Both the position numbers and the translations under genes were made by a program. From Kitasatospora sp. NBC_00458 (GTDB lineage: Bacteria > Actinomycetota > Actinomycetes > Streptomycetales > Streptomycetaceae): DNA of 64,000 nt. The DNA lies in contig NZ_CP107904.1 in NCBI RefSeq assembly GCF_036013975.1, forward strand, positions 7,947,001-8,011,000. Reading direction: 5' to 3'. Positions 56,567-64,000 of the stretch are shown here, one piece after another. The notes below the pieces were generated by a model. That model saw only the letters and a program-made list of their open reading frames with translations. It was not told where the DNA came from and did not search any database. Within the stretch, counting starts at the first letter, position 1. Each line of letters starts with the position of its first letter.

Positions 56567-58840
56567 TCACCTCGGCTTCGTCGGGCTCGGACGCCGCCAG
56601 GCCAGGAACCGGACCACCACGGCGGCCGAGACCATCAGCGCGACGTTGAAGAGGTAGACCAGCAGCGACTGCCGGGGCCAGTCGGTCGGCGCGCTGGTCC
56701 GGTACGTGTTGTCCTGCGGCCACCAGGAGGCCAGCAGCCAGAACACCGCCAGGTACGCGGGCACCGACAGCCACGCCGGCCGCTCCAGCCGGGCGAGCAC
56801 CACCGGACCCGCGAAGAGCCAGGCCATGCCGAGGCCGAACGATCCCCACTCGAAGACGTACAGCACCCGGAAGTACGTGGCGTACGGCCCCGGGACGGCG
56901 GAGACGTCCGTGGAGCCCGGCCAGATCAGGTCGGTCAGCACCCACGCCAGCACCGCGAACGGCAGCGCCGCGGCCAGCCAGCCGCAGCCGGTCGCGCCGT
57001 CGTGCCCGGCCGCGGCCCGCAGCCGGGCACCGCCCTTGCCGCCCGAGCCCTTCCGCGCGACGGTGCGCCGGGGCGCGGTGTGGTCGGCGGGGGCGGGCAG
57101 CGGCAGCGCGCCGTGGTCGAGCTTCCCGGCCCGCGTGCGCGGCAGCTCGGGCAGCGGCACCACGGCCGCCGGAGCGTCGCCCTCGGAGAACTCGGCGGCG
57201 AGCCGGGCGTTCAGGTAGGCGGAGAGCGACCACCCGTCGGTGTCGGGGGCCCCGGGCTCGGTCACCGCGTAGGCCACCCGCTCCCGCCGGGTGGGCGAGA
57301 CCTGGACCGTGGTGACCACCGCCTCCCGCACCCCGGGATGCGCGCGCAGCAGGGCCTCGACGCGGTTCGCCGCCACCACCCCGCGCACGACGGTGTAGGC
57401 CAGGGCCTCCGCAGCCTCCATGGACGCGGCCGGCGCGGTGGGCCTGGCGAGGCCCGGCGTCCCGAGGGCGGTCGAGGCGCGGGCGACGAACTCCAGGACC
57501 CCGCCGGGCCCGAGGCGGCCGTAGTCACCGGTGCGCAGGACCCTGCCGTCCGGGTCGTAGACGGCCCGGACGAACCGTTGCGCGGTCTCGGCCGCCCGGT
57601 TGAGGTAGCCGCGGCCGAGCCCCGGGCCGGCGAGCGCGATCTCGCCGACCGTCCCGGGCGGGGCGGGGAAGCCGTCCGTGCCGAGGACGTGGACCCTGAC
57701 GCCCGGGAAGGGCACGCCGACCAGCGAGAGCCGTTCGCCGTCCGGCACGTCGTTCGCGTCCGGCGGCTCGTACCAGGTGCTGTCGACGGCGGCCTCGGCC
57801 AGCCCGTACACGTTGATCACCCGGGTCTCCGGGCCCAGCAGCCGCTTCAGGGCGAGGTGTTCGTCCAGCCAGAACTTCTCGGCGCCGACGGTGAGCACCC
57901 GCACGCCGGGCAGCCGGGAGCCGCTCGCGGCACGCGCCCGGGCCCGGGCGGCGGCGACCGCGCCGACCGCACCGCCGTCCGGGTGGCCGCTCGCGCCGCC
58001 GGGCTCCCCGTCGGCCACGGCGAGGTGGGCCGCGAGGCGGCGCGCGTTGCGGACGTTCAGCTCCAGCACGGTGATCCGCTCGTCGGCGACGAGCGCCGGC
58101 AGGTCGGTGATCTCGGCGCTGCGGTCCAGGGTGTGGTTGCGCGGGGCGACGACGAGCGTGGCGCCGGAGCAGAGCGCGCGGATCCAGTCGGCGGTGAAGA
58201 CGTCGAACTCCAGGCTCGCCGTCGTCAGGATCCGGTCGGCGGGGGAGAGTCCGTACACCTCGCACCACCCGTGGTGCAGGGCCAGCAGGTTGCGGTGCTC
58301 GACCAGCACGCAGCGCGGCTCGCCGGTGGTGCCCGAGGTGGTGAACACCACCGCCGGATCCTCCGGTCCGACGCCCTCCGTGCGCGGCAGGGCGGGCAGT
58401 CCGGCGATCCCGGCGGCCGCCGAGTCCACGCAGACCACGGTGCGCGCGCCCGCGTCGGAGAGCCGCAGGCGGTGGCTCTCCTCGGTGACGACGAGCACCG
58501 GGTCGGTCTCGGCCAGCACGTGCCGCAGCAGCGGGTCGGGCGCGCTCGGTTCGAGCGGCACGTACGCGGCGCCGGTCTTCAGCACGGCGAGCAGCGCGAC
58601 GTACACCTCGGTGCCGCGGCCGAACGCGACGGCGGCGCGCCGGCCGGGGGTGAGGCCCAGGCCGGCCAGGTGGCGGGCCAGCCGGTCGGCCCGGGCGTCG
58701 AGCTCCGCGTAGCCGAGCTCCCGCCCGGCGCACCGGACGGCCACCGCGTCGGGCGTCCGCCGCGCGTGCTCCTCGAACCGTCCGTGCAGCGTCCCGGCCC
58801 GCCCCGAACCGGTCTCCACCGGTTCGTTCGTCCCTGCCAT
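56567..58840 (-). CDS. NRPS-type adenylation domain fused to an integral membrane domain
   Basis: A 757-residue fusion. The adenylation domain (about 1-590) shows A3 VFTTSGTTGEPRC at 165-177, A5 NVYGLAEAAVDSTWYE, A6 GEIALAGPGLGRGYL, A7 RTGDYGRL and A10 PRTRAGKLDHGAL with the catalytic Lys. A8, usually DxQVKIRGxRIE, is replaced by a ~45-residue Ala/Thr-rich stretch ending RGVVAANRVEALL, which is odd. There is no carrier (T) domain. Residues ~630-757 form four to five transmembrane helices (WLAAALPFAVLAWVLTDLI, YLAVFWLLASWW). ATG 58840 has GGAGGGGG 7 nt upstream. It would activate an amino or hydroxy acid at the membrane. The downstream acceptor is unknown. Confidence 0.82.
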   Translation of the reverse strand: MAGTNEPVETGSGRAGTLHGRFEEHARRTPDAVAVRCAGRELGYAELDARADRLARHLAGLGLTPGRRAAVAFGRGTEVYVALLAVLKTGAAYVPLEPSAPDPLLRHVLAETDPVLVVTEESHRLRLSDAGARTVVCVDSAAAGIAGLPALPRTEGVGPEDPAVVFTTSGTTGEPRCVLVEHRNLLALHHGWCEVYGLSPADRILTTASLEFDVFTADWIRALCSGATLVVAPRNHTLDRSAEITDLPALVADERITVLELNVRNARRLAAHLAVADGEPGGASGHPDGGAVGAVAAARARARAASGSRLPGVRVLTVGAEKFWLDEHLALKRLLGPETRVINVYGLAEAAVDSTWYEPPDANDVPDGERLSLVGVPFPGVRVHVLGTDGFPAPPGTVGEIALAGPGLGRGYLNRAAETAQRFVRAVYDPDGRVLRTGDYGRLGPGGVLEFVARASTALGTPGLARPTAPAASMEAAEALAYTVVRGVVAANRVEALLRAHPGVREAVVTTVQVSPTRRERVAYAVTEPGAPDTDGWSLSAYLNARLAAEFSEGDAPAAVVPLPELPRTRAGKLDHGALPLPAPADHTAPRRTVARKGSGGKGGARLRAAAGHDGATGCGWLAAALPFAVLAWVLTDLIWPGSTDVSAVPGPYATYFRVLYVFEWGSFGLGMAWLFAGPVVLARLERPAWLSVPAYLAVFWLLASWWPQDNTYRTSAPTDWPRQSLLVYLFNVALMVSAAVVVRFLAWRRPSPTKPR

Positions 58841-59095
58841 GACCACGCCCCCTCCACCGTGCGGATCCTGCCTCGCGGGACGGCTCGGCCGGCCCGCGCG
58901 GTTCCCCGATCCTCCTGCCAACTGCCGCTCTGCAACAGGGGCGTGCGGAAGGTGACCGGTGTCCACCGCTCGGACGCCCCGGCCGTCCCCGGGCCGACGG
59001 TTGTACTCTGCACGCGGACGGTCGGCGCCGCGCCCGCCCGGTTCGGCGCCGTGCCCGAGACCCTGCCCGGCACCCACCCCCGGAGGCCCGCCGCC

Positions 59096-59920
<825 letters not shown>

Positions 59921-59977
59921 GCGGGGCCACCGTCCCGTCCGGTCCCGGCCGTCCGCCCGCTCCGCTCTCGTCCGTCC

Positions 59978-60013
59978 GGTGCCCCCACCCCCTCCGCCCG
60001 GGGTGGGGGCACC
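59978..60013 (+). terminator. Terminator after the ABC ATPase
   Basis: A perfect 14-bp stem (GGTGCCCCCACCCC with GGGGTGGGGGCACC) and an 8-nt loop. Confidence 0.9.
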
Positions 60014-60113
60014 GTCGGCTGCGGGCGTGCCACCCGGGGCACGCGCCCCCTGCCCGCTTCGGCGCGCCGGTGAGCGAGCCGTCCGCGAGCCCCGATGGCC
60101 GAAAATGATCGTC

Positions 60114-60127
60114 CTACCGGCCGGTAG
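60114..60127. promoter_or_regulatory. Palindrome upstream of efeO
   Basis: CTACCGGCCGGTAG, a perfect 14-bp palindrome in the efe promoter region, 86 bp before the iron box. Its partner regulator is unknown. Confidence 0.5.
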
Positions 60128-60212
60128 TCCGTGCCGCAACCACTCCCACCTGCATCGACGACCTTGCCTAAGCTTTACCGTCGCGGGAATGGACGGCGAA
60201 ATCCGATATCCA

Positions 60213-60231
60213 TAAGGTATGCCTAAGCTAA
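60213..60231. promoter_or_regulatory. DmdR/IdeR-type iron box
   Basis: TAAGGTATGCCTAAGCTAA; its complement TTAGCTTAGGCATACCTTA matches the actinobacterial iron-box consensus TTAGGTTAGGCTAACCTAA at 15 of 19 positions. It lies 82 bp before efeO. A related half-box (CCTTGCCTAAGCTTTA) is at 60162-60177. It implies repression of efeOBU by iron-loaded DmdR/IdeR. Confidence 0.78.
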
Positions 60232-60313
60232 GTGGGCGGGGGGCCGACAGTGCCTTTCCCCGTCCACGCTCAGCCCTGCCCTCATTCGCCCCGCCCTGAC
60301 CGCTGGAGCTTGC

Positions 60314-61456
60314 ATGTCCGCCCGTCGTTCCACCGCAGCCATGCTGCTCACCCTCGCTGTGGCGAGCGCCGCGTTGGCCGGCTGCTCGCAGAAGAAGGAC
60401 GACAAGGCCTCCTCCGACGCCGTCAAGGTCAATGCCACCGACACCGCCTGCGAGGTCTCGAAGACCACGTTCCCGGCCGGTCACGTCGTCCTGGACATCG
60501 CCAACAAGGGTTCGAAGACCACCGAGGTCTACGTCTACGCCGAGGGCGACAAGATCGTCACCGAGCGGGAGAACATCGGCCCGGGGACGAAGGCGAGCAT
60601 CACCGCCGAGATCAAGGCCGGTTCGTACGAGATCGCCTGCAAGCCGGGGATGGTCGGTGACGGCATCCGCCAGAAGATCACCGTCACCGGCGGGGAGGGT
60701 TCCGCGGCGGCGGCCGACCCGCGTCTGACGGCCGCGGTCGGCGCCTACCGCACGTACGCGCAGGAGCAGGCGGACGCCACGATCCCGGCCGTCGAGGCGT
60801 TCGCCGCCGCGGTCAAGGGCGGGGACGTGGAGAAGGCCAAGTCGCTGTTCGCGCCCTCGCGGACCGGCTGGGAGCGCACCGAGCCGGTGGCGGAGAGCTT
60901 CGGCGACGTGGACCCGAAGACCGACACCCGCGAGGACGGCCTGGAGCCGGGCCAGGAGTGGACGGGCTGGCACCGCCTGGAGAAGTCGCTGTGGGCGGAT
61001 GGGAAGATCGGCGACGAGGAGAAGAGGCTCGCCGACCAGCTGGTCGCGGACCTGAAGGACTGGCAGAAGAAGATCCCCGAGGCGGAGATCACCGCGACCG
61101 GCATGGCCAACGGCGCCAAGGAGCTCCTCGACGAGGTCGCCACCGGGAAGGTCACCGGTGAGGAGGACCGCTACAGCCACACCGACCTCGCGGACTTCGC
61201 CGCGAACGTCGAGGGCGCGAAGAAGGCGTACGAGCTGCTGAAGCCGGTCGCCGCGGAGAAGGACGCCGAGCTGGCGAAGACCCTGGACGCCGAGTTCACC
61301 GCGCTGGAGGGCCTGCTGGCCAAGTACAAGCAGGCCGACGCCTCGTACACCTCCTACGACAAGGTCACCGAAGCCGAGCGCAAGACCTTCTCCGACGCGG
61401 TCAACGCACTGGCCGAGCCGCTGTCCAAGCTCGCCGCCGCGGTCTCCCCGAAGTAG
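60314..61456 (+). CDS. efeO: Iron uptake lipoprotein EfeO
   Basis: A 380-residue lipoprotein of the EfeUOB ferrous/ferric iron system. The lipobox is LAGC at residues 20-23. An N-terminal cupredoxin-like domain (residues 30-130) precedes a C-terminal M75/imelysin-like helical domain with GWHRLEKSLW (HxxE metal motif). ATG 60314 has GGAG 7 nt upstream. It is the first gene of the efeO-efeB-efeU operon, behind an iron box; it binds iron outside the membrane and hands it to EfeU. Confidence 0.93.
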   Translation: MSARRSTAAMLLTLAVASAALAGCSQKKDDKASSDAVKVNATDTACEVSKTTFPAGHVVLDIANKGSKTTEVYVYAEGDKIVTERENIGPGTKASITAEIKAGSYEIACKPGMVGDGIRQKITVTGGEGSAAAADPRLTAAVGAYRTYAQEQADATIPAVEAFAAAVKGGDVEKAKSLFAPSRTGWERTEPVAESFGDVDPKTDTREDGLEPGQEWTGWHRLEKSLWADGKIGDEEKRLADQLVADLKDWQKKIPEAEITATGMANGAKELLDEVATGKVTGEEDRYSHTDLADFAANVEGAKKAYELLKPVAAEKDAELAKTLDAEFTALEGLLAKYKQADASYTSYDKVTEAERKTFSDAVNALAEPLSKLAAAVSPK

Positions 61457-61620
61457 ACCGACCCGAGGTAGGTCTTCTCGAAGTAGACCTCCCCGAAGTA
61501 GGTCGTCGCCCCGTCGGTGCGGTCGGCGGGCCCCACCGGGCCGCCGACCGCACCGGCGGGGCCCGCCCACCGCACCACCCCGTACCACCCGGTTCCAGTA
61601 CAGAGAAGGGCCTGTCGCCG
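61448..61620 (+). other. efeO-efeB spacer with repeats and a 15-bp hairpin
   Basis: Words of the form CGAAGTAGACC / CGAGGTAGGTC / CGAAGTAGGTC recur four to five times over 61448-61513. A perfect 15-bp stem follows (61515-61529 with 61541-61555). The hairpin could attenuate or protect the operon mRNA between efeO and efeB. Confidence 0.7.
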
Positions 61621-62967
61621 ATGGACGCCGAGCAGGAACAGCAGGACGCCGCCTCGGACGTGGCCGCGGACGTGGCCTCGGATGTGGCCTCGGATGTGGC
61701 CTTGGATGTGGCCGGTGTTGGTGGGGGTGGGTTCAGTCGTCGTGTGGTGATCGGGTGGGCGGGTGCGGGTGTCGCGCTGGGTGCGGCGGGTGTCGGTTCG
61801 GTGGCGGCCGCGACCCGCCGGGACGACCCCGTCCCGGGTGCGCCCGCCGCGGTGGGTGGGGACGTCCCCTTCTACGGGGAGCACCAGTCGGGGATCGCGA
61901 CCCCGGTCCAGGACCGTCTGCACTTCGCGGCGTTCGACGTCTCCGCGTCCGCGACGCGTGAGTCGCTGGCGCGGATGCTGAAGGAGTGGACGAGGGCCGC
62001 GGCCGCGATGACGGGCGGGCGCGAGGTGGGCAGCGGTGCGGCGAGCGGTCTGCCCGAGGCGCCGCCCGACGACACCGGTGAGGCGTTGGGCCTGCCCGCG
62101 TCCCGGCTGACGCTGACCATCGGTTTCGGCCCGACCCTGTTCGACAAGGACGGCACGGACCGTTTCGGCCTGAAGGCGAAGCGCCCCGAGGCGCTGATCG
62201 ACCTGCCCCGTTTCAAGGGCGACAACCTCGACCCGCAGCGCAGCGGCGGGGACCTGTGTGTGCAGGCGTGCGCGGACGATCCGCAGGTCGCGGTCCACGC
62301 GATCCGCAACCTGGCCCGGATCGGGATGGGGACGGTCAACATCCGCTGGTCGCAGCTGGGGTTCGGCAAGACGTCCTCCACGACGCCCGACGCCCAGACG
62401 CCGCGCAACATGATGGGTTTCAAGGACGGTACCCGCAACATCGCGGGTAGCGACACCGCCCGGCTGGCGCGGGACGTGTGGGTGGCGCCGGGTGAGGGTC
62501 CGGAGTGGATGACCGGTGGCTCCTATCTCGTCGCGCGTCGGATCCGGATGCACGTCGAGACGTGGGACCGGACGTCGCTGAAGGAGCAGGAGGACGTGTT
62601 CGGCCGTACCAAGGGCGAGGGCGCGGCCTACGGCAGGACCCGGGAGCACGACGACCCGGACCTCGCCGCGATGCCCGCGGACGCGCATGTGCGCCTGGCC
62701 CACCCGGACTCCAACGGCGGGCGGATGATCCTGCGCCGCGGGTTCTCCTTCACCGACGGCACCGACGGCCTGGGCCGCCTGGACGCGGGCCTGTTCTTCC
62801 TGGCCTACCAGCGCGACAGCCGCACCGGTTTCGTCCCGCTCCAGCAGCGTCTGGCCGCGTCCGACGCGCTCAACGAGTACATCCAGCACGTCGGTTCGGC
62901 GCACTTCGCCTGCCCGGCGGGTATCCGCAAGCCCGGCGAGTGGTGGGGCCAGGCCCTGTTCGGCTGA
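61621..62967 (+). CDS. efeB: Deferrochelatase/Dyp-type peroxidase EfeB
   Basis: A 448-residue Tat-exported haem enzyme. Near the N-terminus are 12-bp DNA repeats giving DVASDVASDVALDVA, then the Tat signal SRRVVIGWAGAG. The Dyp fold shows the GFKDGTRN (GxxDG) haem-site motif, the HIS-like NIRWSQLGFGKTS, the proximal region HVETWDRTSLKEQE and the distal Arg in MILRRGFSF. It is linked to iron uptake by removing electrons from Fe(II) or iron from haem. It belongs to the efe operon; an AAGGG site precedes the ATG. Confidence 0.93.
   Translation: MDAEQEQQDAASDVAADVASDVASDVALDVAGVGGGGFSRRVVIGWAGAGVALGAAGVGSVAAATRRDDPVPGAPAAVGGDVPFYGEHQSGIATPVQDRLHFAAFDVSASATRESLARMLKEWTRAAAAMTGGREVGSGAASGLPEAPPDDTGEALGLPASRLTLTIGFGPTLFDKDGTDRFGLKAKRPEALIDLPRFKGDNLDPQRSGGDLCVQACADDPQVAVHAIRNLARIGMGTVNIRWSQLGFGKTSSTTPDAQTPRNMMGFKDGTRNIAGSDTARLARDVWVAPGEGPEWMTGGSYLVARRIRMHVETWDRTSLKEQEDVFGRTKGEGAAYGRTREHDDPDLAAMPADAHVRLAHPDSNGGRMILRRGFSFTDGTDGLGRLDAGLFFLAYQRDSRTGFVPLQQRLAASDALNEYIQHVGSAHFACPAGIRKPGEWWGQALFG
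61657..61716 (+). repeat. 12-bp coding repeats at the efeB 5' end
   Basis: Five units of GA(C/T)GTGGCC plus three bases encode DVA(A/S/L) repeats ahead of the Tat signal. They lengthen the positively poor N-region of the signal peptide unusually and vary easily by slippage. Confidence 0.8.
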
Positions 62968-63007
62968 CCTCCCGACCCCCTGCCGCGAACCCCCCTGAGG
63001 AGGTGCC

Positions 63008-63847
63008 GTGTTCGGCAACTACCTGATCGGCCTGCGCGAGGGCCTGGAAGCCAGCCTCGTCGTCTGCATCCTGATCGCCTACCTGGTCAAGACCGGCCGC
63101 CGGGACCGGCTCCCGCCCGTGTGGGCCGGCGTCGGCGCCGCCGTCGCGCTGTCGATGGCGTTCGGCGCGGTGCTGCAGTACGGCTCCACCCAGCTCACCT
63201 TCGAGGCCCAGGAGGCACTCGGCGGGACGCTGTCGGTCATCGCGGTGGGCCTGGTCACCTGGATGGTGTTCTGGATGCGCCGCACCGCCCGGCACCTGAA
63301 GGCCGAACTCCACGGGAAGCTGGACGCCGCGGTCGCCATGGGCACGGTCGCGCTCGTGGTCACCTCCTTCCTCGCGGTCGGCCGCGAGGGCCTGGAGACC
63401 GCGCTGTTCATCTGGTCCGCGGTCCAGGCCACCGACGACGGCTACAACCCGATCATCGGCGCCGCCCTGGGCCTGGCCACCGCGATGGTGCTGGGCTGGC
63501 TGTTCTACCGCGGCGCCCTGAAGATCAACCTCGCCCGGTTCTTCACCTGGACCGGCGCCATGCTCGTCGTCGTCGCCGCGGGCGTCCTCGCCTACGGCGT
63601 CCACGACCTCCAGGAAGCCGGCTGGCTGCCCGGCCTGCACGACCGGGCCTTCGACATCAGCACCACCATCCCCAAGGACAGCTGGTACGGCACCCTCCTC
63701 AAGGGCGTCTTCAACTTCCAACCCGACCCCACCACACTCCAACTCACCGTCTGGGCCGCCTACCTCGCCCCGACCCTCGCCGCCTTCTACGGCCTCTTCG
63801 GCAACCGCCCCGCCAAACCCGCCAAACCCGCCACCCCGACCCCCTGA
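63008..63847 (+). CDS. efeU: Iron permease EfeU (FTR1 family)
   Basis: A 279-residue iron permease with seven membrane helices. REGLEASL at residues 10-17 and REGLETAL near residue 125 are the two REGLE iron-binding motifs of FTR1/EfeU. GTG 63008 has GAGGAGG upstream. It is the third gene of the operon; the order O-B-U differs from the E. coli U-O-B order. The C-terminus is a short Lys/Pro tail. Confidence 0.95.
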   Translation: MFGNYLIGLREGLEASLVVCILIAYLVKTGRRDRLPPVWAGVGAAVALSMAFGAVLQYGSTQLTFEAQEALGGTLSVIAVGLVTWMVFWMRRTARHLKAELHGKLDAAVAMGTVALVVTSFLAVGREGLETALFIWSAVQATDDGYNPIIGAALGLATAMVLGWLFYRGALKINLARFFTWTGAMLVVVAAGVLAYGVHDLQEAGWLPGLHDRAFDISTTIPKDSWYGTLLKGVFNFQPDPTTLQLTVWAAYLAPTLAAFYGLFGNRPAKPAKPATPTP

Positions 63848-63922
63848 GACCGCCGACCCGACCCGTCTGAAGCGGTCGACCCGACCGCCAGAGCGAAGAG
63901 TTCAGGCCTCACCGCACCACCT

Positions 63923-63957
63923 GGAGCCCCGACCGGCAGCACGCCGGACGGGGCTCC
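63923..63957 (+). terminator. Terminator of the efe operon
   Basis: GGAGCCCCG pairs with CGGGGCTCC, with an inner CCGG/CCGG extension, 75 bp after the efeU stop codon. Confidence 0.8.
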
Positions 63958-64000
63958 GCGCATGACACGGGCGACCCGGACAGGCGGTGTGCTGACGCCC

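Overview
The window reads as chromosomal DNA of a streptomycete-type actinomycete (Streptomyces or Kitasatospora). It has very high G+C with G/C at most third codon positions, many GTG and a few TTG starts, 4-bp stop/start overlaps, Tat and lipoprotein signals, an ECF sigma operon, a DmdR/IdeR-like iron box before efeUOB and a DasR-like site. Gene names come from motifs read by eye; no database search was run.

Layout. 0.2-4.8 kb: an amidohydrolase coupled to an APC-type permease (minus strand) runs head-to-head into the 3' half of ppc (plus strand). Both the permease and ppc have lost their 5' ends at one point near 3.2 kb. 4.9-11.7 kb: secreted proteins, namely a Tat-exported metallo-beta-lactamase-fold protein, an M23 peptidase, a DUF1906 glycoside-hydrolase-like protein, a GH25 muramidase and a Cys-rich repeat protein. 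The M23 and DUF1906 proteins end in the same almost identical 688-bp module. 12-18.7 kb: a divergent AroA with Ala at the glyphosate-critical position, a GNAT protein, a cellulose-synthase-like GT2 with a DasR-like box, and an acyltransferase-3/SGNH protein. 19-29 kb: small metabolic and regulatory genes, including a cis-prenyltransferase divergent from a PadR-methyltransferase fusion, a decayed Tn3-type transposase, and a hydrolase/MarR pair around an AT-rich palindrome-filled promoter. 29-35.3 kb: an epimerase/alpha-beta-hydrolase fusion, a frameshifted streptomycin 3''-phosphotransferase gene, a MerR-methyltransferase fusion and a TetR regulator. A palindrome upstream of the TetR gene recurs three times upstream of the epimerase fusion. 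35.5-46.7 kb: a secreted glycerophosphodiesterase; an AsnB-NUDIX-UDP-glucose dehydrogenase operon; and its divergent HTH/TPR regulator.

That regulator is broken by a nested insertion. An IS5-family element (18-bp inverted repeats, TAA target duplication, -1 frameshift transposase) carries inside its transposase gene a complete group II intron (GTGCG 5' end, RT-maturase-HNH protein, domain V, AC 3' end). Conceptual removal of the intron restores the transposase, and removal of the whole element restores the regulator.

47-64 kb: a coupled ECF sigma / zinc-finger anti-sigma / ABC transporter operon, a D-2-hydroxyacid dehydrogenase behind a G-quadruplex-like tract, an M4 metalloprotease, a GNAT protein, an ATP-grasp enzyme converging on a single-protein adenylation-domain/membrane-domain fusion, an ABC ATPase, and the efeO-efeB-efeU iron uptake operon. 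No tRNA, rRNA or CRISPR array was recognised.
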